From the NCBI GenBank assembly GCA_001600875.1, contig BCLD01000025.1, forward strand, positions 102,044 through 166,043: a stretch of 64,000 nucleotides of DNA, in the 5' to 3' direction. The notes beneath the pieces were generated by a model. That model ran no database searches. It saw only the letters and a program-made list of their open reading frames with translations, and had not been told where the DNA came from. Made by a program: the position numbers and the translations under genes. Positions 12,541-23,759 of this stretch are shown in pieces (the stretch's first letter is position 1; the number at the start of each line of letters is the position of its first letter). The DNA comes from Solicoccozyma terricola. Taxonomy: Eukaryota > Basidiomycota > Tremellomycetes > Filobasidiales > Piskurozymaceae.

Positions 12541-15312
12541 CTACTCTTCCGTATCGTCTCGATATGCTGAGCTCGTATGTCTCCCCGTCATGACGTGGTG
12601 ATACGTTGTGTCCAATGGACTCTTGTTGTACGGGATGTAGGTCGGGTGTTGGGTGTGACTTGTGTAGCGCACATGCATTGCTGACCGCTTTTTCTTGCCA
12701 ATCAAGCGAGGAGACTTGCGAGCGGGTGAGGGGACGCCTGTAACGCCGGAGATTGGTAGTGACGGCAGATCGGTCTGGAGCATTGCATGCTGATGACTGC
12801 GCATCGCCCTTCTATTAGAAGCCTGAGAAGGAGTGTGTGGTGCAGCGGCAGGCGATGCGTGCGGAAGCGTCGGAGATATCGATTTCCAAAGTGTAACTGA
12901 TGGGACATGTATATCCGTTTCGCTTTGAGCGTCCGTATCCTGACCATCACAGACTTGCGCCTGATCGCAGGCGGTGACGTCGGTTAGATTATCCGGGAGC
13001 TCACCCAAGGTCACCGCCTCGCTGAGCGCATATGAGTCGCCGGGATCCTCGGGTTGAAGGTCGTCGAACTGCCGAGGATGAATTTGATCGACGTTGACTG
13101 AAGGATGGTCGTCATCGATCGCGCTAGACGCCACGCCATTCGATAGGGCTTTTGTCGTCTGCGATACCCATCCCATGCAACGGACCTTTTGTTGGATTGC
13201 GTCCCTTCGAGACAGTCCGATTGGGAGGAGAGGTATTGCTGACGTCGTTCCTGATGGTAGAGGTATCGCCGCCGCCGCCGCCGCCGCCGCCGCTGACCGC
13301 TCAGCGGTGTTGTTCCTCATCGCCTTGTCCTTTTTTGTCCTCTTTGGAGGTCTACCGCTTGAGCTCAAGAAGTCGTCATCGCGAGTGAGCCTTGAATTCC
13401 CACTCTTTCTAGATGTAGAAGGTGTTTGCCTGTACTCTCGAGGGAGACGATGAAGGAGATCTAGCCATTTACAGAGCGTGGGCAAGTTGCCAAGTCCATC
13501 TCTGACGATGTTTTGGAGAAGCATACATGCTTCTATGCAGCCGTTAATGTTGTCAACGTGGACTTCTTTGACGGATGTGGTGACCTGAGCGATAATCAAG
13601 TCAGCGCGTGCGGGGCAAGAGGGGGGAAGGCGGGGGGACGTGGAGGACATACATAGTTTGTGCTACCGTCCGACGCCGTGTGCGTTGTCATTGCTTCGAA
13701 AAACCACGTATTCCCTTGGGCTAGCACGCCGTAAAAGATTGGATTATATTTATCGAGCGGGGTTGGGAACTCGGCAATGACTTCCTGTGGAAGTTCCGCT
13801 TGGAATTGAGTTTGCATATCCCGATACGCTGCGAGAGATGATAGCATCGCGGTGTAGATCTGACAAAGGCCAGTCTCTTTAAGACTCCGAGCGGCGTTCC
13901 GCTTGACTTTGAAGATCAAGAATGGGAATAGAGAGGTGGATACGTCTGTCGGAGTGGGAGAAGGGGGAGGAAAAGCAAGATGGCCGACGATCAGTGAATA
14001 GTTTCTGTGGAGCATCACCCCCTAAACATCACGGCAAGGTGACGACGACGACGACGCCGCTGGGGTGTACTCACCATTATCTGGACCAAAGACGAACGTT
14101 ACACTCCAACTCTTCAACAACTTTACAGGATCCTTTGACGTTCCTTGAATCTTTAAACGCTGTGTTCGATATCCAATTGCGATATCTGGTTTACGAATTG
14201 GCATATCTGGGATATTTAAACGTTTGCAGACTTTCGGATCCATCTCGAGAGGTGCTCTGTGAGAAGAAGGGGGGGGAGGGGGGAGGGGGTGTGAGATGTT
14301 GCGTCAGATTCCTTGTTCGATTTCAGCGTCCGACAGCGTGACGCATCCTCCTAACGTATCCATCCTCAGCAAAGGGGGTACGTCGAAACGAGGACTGGAA
14401 CGAGAACGGTTTGGAATTTCACAATGACTCACACTACGACCAACTGCTGTTTACGATCAACGAACGCCTACGATATCATGTAACATCCAATTAAACAACG
14501 ATTGCCAAAGCTGGATTCTTTGCATTTATCCAAAGATAGTAGATTGAATTTCAACGTGAGATTGTTGCTAAGAATTCTTCCCATCGTTGATATTGGTACG
14601 TGTCGGAAGGAAGGTTGATAGGATTGATGACTTTGCTCGTGTCGATTAGAGTTCTCTGTGAGTGACGATGGTGGTTGGGAACGTGAGCTTTCCACTAGTG
14701 GTCTGGCCCTGAAACCAACATTCCATGTCCCTCCCTCCCTCGCTCAAACACCCACGAACTCACCTTTCCATCCTGGAACGACGCCCGAACACAACTCTCC
14801 GAGTTTGTCAAATCGAGTCCTCGCAATGTGTCCTTTAGTGAGGTTTGAGCACGATCCAACTCGTCATCTATATCACGTCCACGATTCGAATCATCACCTC
14901 CATCTAGAATATCACCATATAAACCGAGTGCATGTAGTTGGTGTTTGGCTGTTCGTAAGTCGATATCATTGAATACAGAGTCGTTTGTAGGTGGCGGCGG
15001 TGGAACGGTGTTTGATGAAGCGTCCTCGTCGTCGACGTCGTTGTCCACGGGAGAAGTGTCACCGGTAGACGACATGGATGGGAGGGAGGTCGTGGTCGTC
15101 TTCGTCGACGTCGAAGACGACGACGTAGAGGAGAACGAGGTGGAAAGTCCAGGTTGCAAGAGGCCGTCGTCGTTGATCCCCTCCCGCTCCGACCGGTCAA
15201 ACGTCGTCAAAGGCCGTTGTACCACCGACCTGAAAGGTGGTGTTGGTGATGGACCGTCGACGAGGACCACGTCGGTGGCCCTGCTGGCGCCGGCGGTGGG
15301 AGACCCGACCAT
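12541..15312 (-). CDS. Unknown Ser/Ala-rich nuclear-looking protein
   Basis: The 3' half is firm: exons 14256-14075, 13945-13653 and 13584-12541 join in frame across introns 13946-14074 and 13585-13652. If translation began at the ATG at 14243 it would give 501 residues. Upstream, an ORF starting at ATG 15312 has a strong donor after 14764 (gtgagt), and good acceptor sites at 14656 and 14257, so it is probably the 5' exon of the same gene; the small exons between 14655 and 14300 are uncertain. The N-terminal exon is Ser/Thr-rich and acidic. The C-terminal exon has a polyalanine tract from GCC repeats near 13265-13300 and basic patches (RPPKRTKKDK, KSPRLIGKKKR) that look like nuclear localisation signals. 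No family recognised. The spacing around LLKSWSVTFVFG followed by LP...TP..Y.P faintly recalls HORMA domains, but this is a guess. Confidence 0.5.
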
Positions 15313-16213
15313 GCGTGATGGTTGTGACTAGCAGCGATCCGAGATGGTGAGGATGAGGATGGATGGATGGCGTGGGGGTGCCCCGTGAACAGCAGTGACG
15401 TGTCATTCATCACCAAACAGCGACGTGGTAGACCGGGTGAGTGGCTCAACGTATCTCTGTCAGGTGCTGGTCTTTCTTCGTGGACTTAGCGGCTTTCGGA
15501 CTCCCCGTTTCACGAGATAGGACTAAAACGCTTAATGTGAAGAGGACTGCTATGACTATTATTCAGGAGCTCACGCAAGTTTAGTTTCAGATACGATCTC
15601 GATACTCACTAGTTAATGCCGGGGATCCAATTGATCTAATGTAGTATGAGTTGGTTAGGTAGTGAGCCCAAGTCAATATATGATTAGTTGAAGGTGCGAG
15701 TGACAAATGGTAGTGCATTCATTACAAAGAGGGGCCTGGGGCAATCTGGGAGATCTATCTCTGGTAGGTGCAGACAGGGATATCAAGCTAGAGGGTTTTG
15801 CGCTTTGTACAGAGAAAACAACCAATACAACACAGTGTTTTCCCTCTTCCCCCCCTCTTTGCCACCCAATAGGGCCTACGCGGGAACACATGTTGAAAGA
15901 ACCGGATGTTGAATAGGATGGGTAGCGGGATAAGAGTAATAATAATAATACGAGTTCCTAATAATAATAGATTTGCCGCGTTTATTTCTTACCCATAACG
16001 GATCTTGGACTGACATTGACAGACAGGTAGAGCAGCAGGAATGTGGCGTTGCCCTACACCCTCCAAGCCGATCCTATACCAGTTTGGCACCGGCGCGATA
16101 TTCAGCTATGGACAAGGCCACGATATCCTGTGCACCGCCCCACGATATATAACATGACCTGATGAGAGATCCGTTCCAAGGGGGAGGTTAACGGTCTGAG
16201 ATGGACACCATGA
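15313..16213. other. Intergenic DNA with a possible decayed LTR start
   Basis: From 15458 the sequence begins TGTCAGGTGCTGGTC and resembles the first part of the LTR family, then loses similarity. A taa/ata microsatellite occurs near 15935-15970. No gene seen. Confidence 0.35.
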
Positions 16214-17056
16214 TGTCGGGTGCGGGTCTTGTCGATTAGTTTAACGTTCGTGGATTGCTCCGTTAACGCTTAACGATCGAGATGACTGCAATGACTTCTT
16301 TCGGGATCTGCGCTGGTTGTAATTCAGACCTTGCCTAGATGCCTCTCTTTGCGGAGCGGATACGTGTGGATGATGGTGTGAGTGTGAGTGTGTATGTAAA
16401 GTGGGGTGAGATGAGGATAGCTAGTCCGAGTGAAGTCGCTTGTCGATAGTATGTTCGATAGACAATTCAGGTGATATGGTATACTCCTTAGAACTAAGTC
16501 TATTACAGGGTGAGCAAAAGGGAAGTAAGAGGGCTAACAGACGAGCCGATTCTTCTTATTTTTATACATGAATTGAGTGAAAGAAGTGAAAAGAGATGTC
16601 ATGTGTCGCCAAGGGAACGTTTGGCGTGAGAAGGAAATAAGGCGAGGTGTCGTTGCTATGTCGGAACCACAGTCACATGACTGCGGAAGCGGAAGGGCCC
16701 CAACCCTTTTCTCATCTCAACTCCTCGGAACCCCCCTATCCTCTCTTTCTCATCCCTGCATCACAGAGTGCATTGTACTGAGATAGAGAAGGATAGGTGA
16801 GTTCTCATCCCTGCATCACAGAGTGCATTGTACTGAGATAGAGAAGGATAGTACTATACCTATATCTTATTACAACATGCTCCGACTGTTGTCAGAAAGA
16901 CGAGGTCGTTGTCCTGGCGACGTCGGAATGCTAGGTCGTTGCGAATGTTGTCGGGAAGACGAGATCGTTTTCCTGGCGACAGATGGAACACTAAGATGGT
17001 TTTGTTGGTGACTAACCGGTCGTGACGTGTCGCTAGTGTCGTATCCTTACACATGA
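16209..17056 (+). mobile_element. Solo LTR with 5-bp target-site duplication
   Basis: The element 16214-17051 starts TGTCGGGTGC and ends GTATCCTTACA. It is flanked on both sides by the identical pentamer CATGA (16209-16213 and 17052-17056). TG...CA termini plus a 5-bp duplication are the hallmark of LTR retrotransposon integration; only one LTR remains, implying LTR-LTR recombination. The interior contains a 50-bp direct duplication (16747-16796 and 16802-16851). Confidence 0.75.
16747..16851. repeat. Tandem duplication, 55-bp period
   Basis: A 50-bp segment ending gagaaggatag occurs twice, the copies starting 55 bp apart with a 5-bp spacer, within the solo LTR. The two copies look identical, so the duplication is recent. 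Confidence 0.8.
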
Positions 17057-17292
17057 GACCTTGTTCAAATGTTCGTCAGAAACCACACTGAAGTTATCCA
17101 CTACGCTCCCAAATAGCAGATTAGACAAGTATTACATCTCATTTTACATCTAATCGGCAACACACCACCACCCAAAGATGGACAGGCGGAGCGCTCCGGA
17201 AACCCTGACTTTTGGAAATGTTGTTCTCATGACAATCAGTTCTCACAGAAATTGATGTACTTGTGAGGACTGGTGTCTCTTTCCCCCCTGCT

Positions 17293-18704
17293 TTAGGATG
17301 TCGGCTTTTGGCCATTTTCTACCCACGCTACCAAGTCTGCGAAAGCAGCCCCGAGTTGGGCCGGTGTGAAAGTACAATGTCCGTAACCTGGAACTTGGCG
17401 TTGCACGAGGAAGCTCGCATCTCCTTTTTCCAAAGTGGTATTCCGATAGGACTGCTGGTGAAATGACGGCACGACCGGGTCCCTCTCCACGGATAACATC
17501 AACATGGGCATGTTCAACTTGCCCGACGGCTTGTAGTTGCGTTCCATCTGGCGCAAAGCTTCGGGTGCGGCAGCAAAGCGCCCAACTCCGCCATTGACGG
17601 CTTCAAGCGTCGCTGTCGCTGCCTGCAGCGTTGCGCTGGTGTAGACGGTGGCACGATTGTCGAAATAGGGAGCTCCATGCGTGAACGGGAGCAGTTCAAC
17701 AGAAGCACCGACGTTGACTGTCAGCGCTGCTGCAATGGACTGGAATAACTCGTTTGGTGTTGCGAATGGCACTGGGGATTGATCGATCGCAGCCAAGGAG
17801 AACGCTCCGGCCGGATTTGCTGTCATTGCCTGGATCGCCGGCTGTACGATGCTTTGGGTGATGTTTACTTGGGCCGGCACGTTGGCTGGCGTTCCAGGGA
17901 GGACACCCGGATAAAAGAAGTCGAAGAGAGTGCGTACGTGCGCAGCGTAGTCGAAATGTCGTCGTGTGCCTCCGGCGACAGCGCAAACAGCCAAGGTTCC
18001 TGCAAAATTATCTGGATCGGTTTCGGCCAGTTTGATGGCAATGAGTCCGCCCATCGATGCCCCGACCACATACGTGCGTGTCGGCCTTCCGAATCGCCTT
18101 GCGAAGATATCGATGAGCTCATGCGTGCGCCTCGAGCCATCTTCCACCGCCCAGCCGTTCTCCGAAAAACTCGAGAAAGCGACAGCAACTCCAAGCGGCG
18201 CCAGCAACCTGATGATCAGGTCGCCCTCCTCAGGAAGCCCCACGGGAGCTGTCCGCGACACCTCGGCGTGTGCATAAACGACAAGTCTGCCGTTCCAATC
18301 TGCCGGGCGCACAATACGATACAGCGCCCCCCGCCCCTGACTTCCGTTGACTATCTCATCTGCGTGAGCCTCGCTGGTTATTTCGCGCTTGCGGTCCTCC
18401 TCATGGTATTGCTTGTCGGACCCCTTGGAATGCTCGGGACATGTCTTGTCAGAGTGGCGATCACGCTTCTCGAATCTGCAAAGGCACAACGGATCAATAT
18501 CCTACCGCGCCTTTGCAATGTCGTTCCGTGTACCACCAACCTATATGCTCCGGAAAGACAATCCACTACCGTGTCGATTCCAGGTAAAGTTTTCGTAACT
18601 CTGATAGTCATGTCATCGATACGCTTGTCGACGAGGGGTGATGCCGAGGCGGCACTGGAGAAGGTGAAAATCGCAAAGGCGACGGTGGCGAAGTGAAACA
18701 ACAT
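17293..18704 (-). CDS. Secreted alpha/beta-hydrolase
   Basis: Two exons, 18704-18541 and 18475-17293, join across a 65-bp intron with a phase-2 junction to give 448 residues. The start at 18704 is chosen because it opens a clear signal peptide (MLFHFATVAFAIFTFSSAASAS) preceding the mature chain. The nucleophile elbow GASMGG lies in the middle, a likely acid Asp in SVERDPVVP, and the catalytic His in VPGYGHC near the C-terminus, in the right order for a Ser-Asp-His triad. The insert between elbow and acid is long and hydrophobic. The substrate is unknown; an esterase acting outside the cell is the simplest reading. It faces the oxidoreductase block, but no shared regulation is visible. Confidence 0.8.
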
Positions 18705-18793
18705 CGCTGTACATGGATGACTGACTTGATGATTGGGAAGACAGAACTTGGGAGGGGACACGAAGCAACATTACAGCCCATATTCATAGGCAT

Positions 18794-19042
18794 TCAAAGG
18801 CTCAGTTTGATGTGATCTTGGCACCAAAACGTGTTCGCTTCCGAACGCGCAAGTTCATGCACCTGACTGTTTGAGCGTGGGTACGGGTACGTTCTCTGTC
18901 GACACCACTCCATCCGAACTTTCAACTCTGCGCGAACTCCTTCCCGCGCATCGTTGACAAGTGTTAGATCCGCCGGATCCACTGGAGAGGATTCGCGCTC
19001 ACCATGCGACTTGGATCCGCTAGAAAACGGGTTCGCCGACAT
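18794..19042 (-). CDS. Possible small unknown protein or first exon
   Basis: An 82-codon frame starts MSANPFSSGSKSHGERES and is hydrophilic, with two widely spaced cysteines. It may be a short gene or a first exon. The region above it (19043-19440) has more minus-strand open frames with apparently coding composition but no model I can defend. Confidence 0.25.
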   Translation of the reverse strand: MSANPFSSGSKSHGERESSPVDPADLTLVNDAREGVRAELKVRMEWCRQRTYPYPRSNSQVHELARSEANTFWCQDHIKLSL

Positions 19043-19762
19043 GTTCCTGCTACAGAATGGGATGGATCAGTTTGCATGCCCTTGCGTTACAAACGGGTGT
19101 CGGTATGGTTCTTGTTGCCGCGGGAGGGTTTCCTGGTGGAGGGCGGCGCGGGCTCGTTCTGCTTGGACGAGTAGAGTGGGTCGTTGGCGATGTTGTTGGC
19201 TCCGTGGGCGGTGTATGGGTTTGTTCTCGCCAAGGGTCCGCTGGTATCGAGTAAGCGTGTCGTGGAACAGCGCGCTCCTGCTCATTGCTTTTACGACTCG
19301 AGATTCGGTGTTAAACGAGAGGAGGTCCAAAGTAACTGATTCCCGTTTTCCATCGATGCAGTTAGGGCATGTGATTCGTTGTAGCTCCCGAAATTTAAAA
19401 ACGCTGAACAACGCCACACCTGTACCCAATGCGGATGTGAAGGTATCAGACAGCCTTTAGGAAATCAAAGGGAGACGCTTCCACCGTTGACCTTTCTCCC
19501 GAAGTTACCGAGATCCGCCACCCAGAAAATCCTCCATCTTCAATAACGCCTCATTCTCCACCATCACCACGAACCGAGGATGTCCTAAAGAGTCCTTTCC
19601 GTCTTCAAGCGCCTGACTCGTGGCAGCTGCAAGATTCCTCTTGGTCCTTTGTTTGCACTCTTATCACTTCATCGGAGTTCGGCTCTCCTATCCGGGAGGT
19701 AACTGCACCGAGGTTACAATCAGTAAACGGTTTCAGTCATTCTCCTGTTGAAAACTTCAGAC

Positions 19763-20488
19763 ATGTCTGGAATGAACATTCTCCCTTCCGTCAACAAGAA
19801 TCCAGCCCCACTACCGAAGCTAGACGACATTGGCAATGACCTTTTCACCTATGACGACATCCACGACATGTTCATGTCCATGGTCAACGCGCAGATCGAC
19901 CACGTCCTGTCAGGTACGCCCGCTCCAACCTCCAGGTTTACCGAAGCCGATCAAGACGAGCTGGCGAAACTCGTCCAGGAGCAAATGAAGCGCTCCATCG
20001 AGACCCGGAAGCGAGCTGTGCACCAACAAAAACACAGCAATGTCTACACGCTGCTCAGCAGAGAATCGCTGGAGACGTATCGGCAGATCAACTCGGCGGT
20101 AGTGACAATCTCAGCGCTTGGCGCGGGTTTCACGTTTACCGTCATCTTTTCAGACGTCTCTGAGCCACAGGCGGGGATCTCAAAGGAACAAGTCAAGACG
20201 TCTTTGGCTGTGGCGTGGTTACTCTTTGTGCTTGCAATCCTACTGGCAAGCTTTGCGAATGCTATTCAGGCAATGCGAGAGGGTGTTGTCATCCACTCCC
20301 TCTTCACTTTGCGCATTTTCCAAGGTTCGCTTGTGCTGGGTGCTTTTGCGGCTTCGGCTGAAGCAGTCAGGGCTTATCAGCCTGCTGTTGCTATCACAGC
20401 TTTTGCTGTGATTGGGGCGACCGCTGTTATCTCATTGTTTACTAGTCTGAGAGCGAAATGTTTGCATGGCAAGGTGTTGGTTGAATAA
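19763..20488 (+). CDS. Unknown protein with four predicted membrane helices
   Basis: A single-exon frame of 241 residues starts at ATG 19763. The first 110 residues are hydrophilic (acidic DDIGNDLFTYDDIHDMF, then a basic helix ETRKRAVHQQKH). Four hydrophobic segments follow: ISALGAGFTFTVIF, SLAVAWLLFVLAILLASFA, FQGSLVLGAFAASAEAV and AVAITAFAVIGATAVISLF. The layout resembles small fungal membrane proteins of unknown function. No catalytic motif is present. Confidence 0.6.
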   Translation: MSGMNILPSVNKNPAPLPKLDDIGNDLFTYDDIHDMFMSMVNAQIDHVLSGTPAPTSRFTEADQDELAKLVQEQMKRSIETRKRAVHQQKHSNVYTLLSRESLETYRQINSAVVTISALGAGFTFTVIFSDVSEPQAGISKEQVKTSLAVAWLLFVLAILLASFANAIQAMREGVVIHSLFTLRIFQGSLVLGAFAASAEAVRAYQPAVAITAFAVIGATAVISLFTSLRAKCLHGKVLVE

Positions 20489-21709
20489 GATTAGGGGCAG
20501 GTGATTGTAATGTTTTATGGGTCGTTCTACTCTTACAACGACTACTCCAGCTCGCCAGCAGGCCTTATCTAGGCCAACCAGCAGCATAGAACAATGGAGA
20601 GGTCGGTTACCCTTCTGCCTATAGCCTTCCTATTGTCATTCCCTAGACAATGAAGCTATCCATCATCTCTGAGACACTCCACAGGGCCTTCCCTGGAACC
20701 TTGTTCCATGGCTTACCATGAGACATGCCGCTTTGGTCCCCCAATAACACAAGGCTCTGAGATCGTAGTAGAAATCCGCGATCCAGCAATTCCCATCCCT
20801 AACTCCGACTAGTTTGCGCAATTTCTTCTGAACAGTCTCACTAGCTGCTCTGCGGATCGGAAGAGCAAGGGGACCATTCCCACGCATCGTCTCTCAATCC
20901 GAGAACCATCTTCTGACGGCGGGTCTTTGATGCCAAACCGACTGACAGAGTTCACATGCCTGGTGGATTTGTCGTGGGGTATGCGTAACGAGCAATGGAT
21001 TGGACTTACAATTCACTTGCCATCAGTAAACCCCCTTCACGATCGGAACTTGCATTCTGGTTGGGTAGTCGGAAACCATCTGAACGGGTAATACGTTAGC
21101 CTGCGAAAAATTCAACCCGTCGCTTTGACGGACCACCAAGACGTCAATGAAAAATCAGCGTACACCACTGACTGTCACGTTGACAATGCGGCAACTGCTC
21201 ATTTCAAGGCTAGATAATTGCCTGTAAGAGGATAGACCTGTGTCCACAAGCGGATGCATGGGAAGAAAGTAAAGCAGCATAGTGATGTGTACCTTGTGGA
21301 TTCTGACACCGAGTCACCGTCCGGAGGTCTCGAACATGCTTACCTTATAATCCTGCTTACCGTTACAAGAATCTTCGCGAGCAATACTTGTCAGGATTGA
21401 TATTCGTGTCAGACTCATCTTCCAGAAGGAGGAGGGCTCAGCTGTTTATGGTGGTGACGAGCGCTTCATGTGAGAAACGGGATGACTATTATGAGACCGG
21501 CAAGTCACAGAACAAGGTACAGTCGATTCGAGCTGGGGGTTGATCGTGCGCGAAAGACTTGTTATGGTTGCAGAGTCAGCAAGGGGGGCAAATTTGTTGG
21601 GAAACTTCGGTATCTCGTTTGCAGCCAAGCTCTAACGTCGTCTGTGAACGGTTAGAACCCGACTATCTCAAAGACTCATAATTAAACGGAGGTTTTTACA
21701 AGTCACGAA
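20489..21709. other. No gene recognised
   Basis: Only short frames; the minus-strand frame 20663-20887 has no motif. A short near-repeat of the phrase ctcggttacccttct occurs at about 20603 and 23623, both beside accagc/aacaacagagaa-type contexts, possibly a small dispersed repeat. Confidence 0.35.
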
Positions 21710-22539
21710 TCAATCCCTGGGAGCGGGTGCTGCTTCAGGATCGGCCTTTAGCTTCTCTTCCACCTCCTGTCCCAATTTCCTTCGCTCTGTCAGGCTCGGT
21801 TCCTTATCTGTGGATGCTGACCATCCTAGTCCTGTGGTAGAGAGTGTTGCGTACTGAAATTCAACAACAAAATATCCGGGCCGGATGGCATCGTTGTCAC
21901 TCACTCAACACTGGGTACTGTAATGGAGGTCGGTCCTCAATGATAGGAAGTGTGTCGAGGTAAAGTGGCCACGGTTTACCCATCCAAGCGTTACGAGTTT
22001 CGTGATCTTTTCTCTGCTCTCGTGACAAGGGATGGATGAGGATGCTAGCGAGGTGTGGAGGATGAGCCCTGGATTGGTCGTCAACGACCACTCGGAATAC
22101 TCTTTACCTTAGTTCTCCACGATTCGAAGCCAGGTAGAAGAATACGTCCGAGAAGGACGAGTCCGGAACCCAGATCTAGCAGGCGAAAAATCAGTCGACA
22201 AGATCGCCGGGGCCGGTTCGTCATACCGTGTGTGTGATACTGACTTCATAAGATCCGGCAGGGTGAGGACCCATAGGGTATTCGTTGACTCTCCACAGAG
22301 GAACAGCGACAAATGCACCTAGAACGCCGCCCATCAGTGAGTCCTGCAATAAGTTACAAGCCGATGAAGCCATGCTTACCAGCAAGCCTCAGCCGTAGCA
22401 CCGCATCACGAAGAGCTAGAGCAGCTGCCTTTTCAATTGGCGATTGTAGAAGAAAGTAGATGTGAAAGTGCCACTCCTTGACTCTCTCTTTCACCACTGC
22501 AGACACATCAGATTCAGGCATGGGGAAGGGGACCATCAT
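21710..22539 (-). CDS. DOPA 4,5-dioxygenase family protein
   Basis: Five exons fit in frame: 22539-22380, 22318-22245, 22175-22108, 22068-21912 and 21853-21710, total 200 residues. Family motifs are clear: EWHFHIYF near the N-terminus, GPHPAGSYE-IWVP across an exon junction, and ILIHPLSREQ followed by DHETRNAWMG. The third intron is only 39 bp, and the last donor (gtgttg) is weak. The start could also be an upstream ATG in the same frame, which stays open to 22737. These extradiol enzymes open DOPA between C4 and C5; in Amanita the product feeds betalamic acid and muscaflavin pigments, but many fungal homologues have unknown roles. Confidence 0.8.
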
Positions 22540-23759
22540 GTTTGTGTGACGTTGGGTAGAGCGTCGTCGTGCCGTAGCTAGTTGGCCGTAGATGGGTATG
22601 CTGTTGGGTGTCTTACCTTTCATCTCGCGTCGGCAAACCGCGGATTGCAATTTAAAAGTCAAAATCACGACATACAGTGTACATCTTTCCACTTCTAGTC
22701 CTTGCCGGAACACCCTCTTCAGCCTTTCGAAGGCCAAGAACGATTGCGACTAAGGATACTTGTCTGCCCCAACGTTGCTGTTGTAGACCTTGTCACACGA
22801 TCTGGCGTGGACGATGTTGGTTACTACACGGGGGCGCTCGCTCTAGTTGTGGGTTCGCACGAAGCCAGATCCACTGGAGAAGCGGGCGGTTTAGTAGAAC
22901 GGTCGCTGAATTAGGCAAGATGACGGTCACGGGAGAGCAGGCGAAACTGATTGGTGTAGAAGCGGATGAAAGGAGGATACGATCATCAAGCTGATCGAGC
23001 GGTAAATTGACGGGTAAAGACATCCATGAATGGTTTGGGATCCAGGGGTACAAAAATCCCAACTTCATGTGATAAGCCCATGTGAAGCCTCGATCTGTTG
23101 GGATAACCTTCTGTTGAGCCGACAGATGGTTGCGGGTTTACAGGAACGTCGATAAGGAATGCCGGTCCAGAAAGGGGTGTTGGGAATTTACACGGAGCCC
23201 GGAATTCCTGATCAGTAGTCCGGACTACTATTTAGTGAACGAGTTCCATCCGTAACAAATGGCGATCGTGTGCGCATTTGAAGCTAACTAGAATGCGACT
23301 CGACCACAATCAAGAACCTTCAGCATGCGGCGAACCGTTCAGCAGACTGTGTGTGTTGTGGCGTTTTCGCAGGGCTAGCACGACAGCGGGGAACAGGTTG
23401 GGAGTTAGGGCACACTCTTTCGATGGGGTGTTGCACCGACGCAATCTGGACTCGGAGTCGTATCGTTGTCAGCACCAACATAATTCGATGTAGTTGTTTG
23501 GAAAAGTTTGTATGCTGGTGAATTTATTGTATATAGGTGCCTTGCCTCTCCAATACAACGACAATCTCTAGCTCCCTAACCCTGGCTATATAGATGCAGG
23601 AGCGGCTTTAGAACAACAGAGAAGCTCGGTTACCCTTCTACCCAAGTCGGAGATTGCACGGACTTCCTCTGGCTGGCCTTACACCAGGTACTCTCCAATC
23701 CTTTTCCAACACATTCCAACTCGGTCGACTACATTTTCCATCGTTCTCTCAACGGGCAC
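22540..23759. other. No gene recognised
   Basis: Short frames only; the stretch 22600-22740 is in frame with the DOPA dioxygenase but lacks family sequence. The last 200 bp is the 3' flank of the FAD enzyme gene. Confidence 0.35.

Noticed and set aside
17779..18696. Plus-strand frame of 305 codons opposite the alpha/beta hydrolase
   Set aside because: Antisense shadow; the minus strand has signal peptide, nucleophile elbow and catalytic His.
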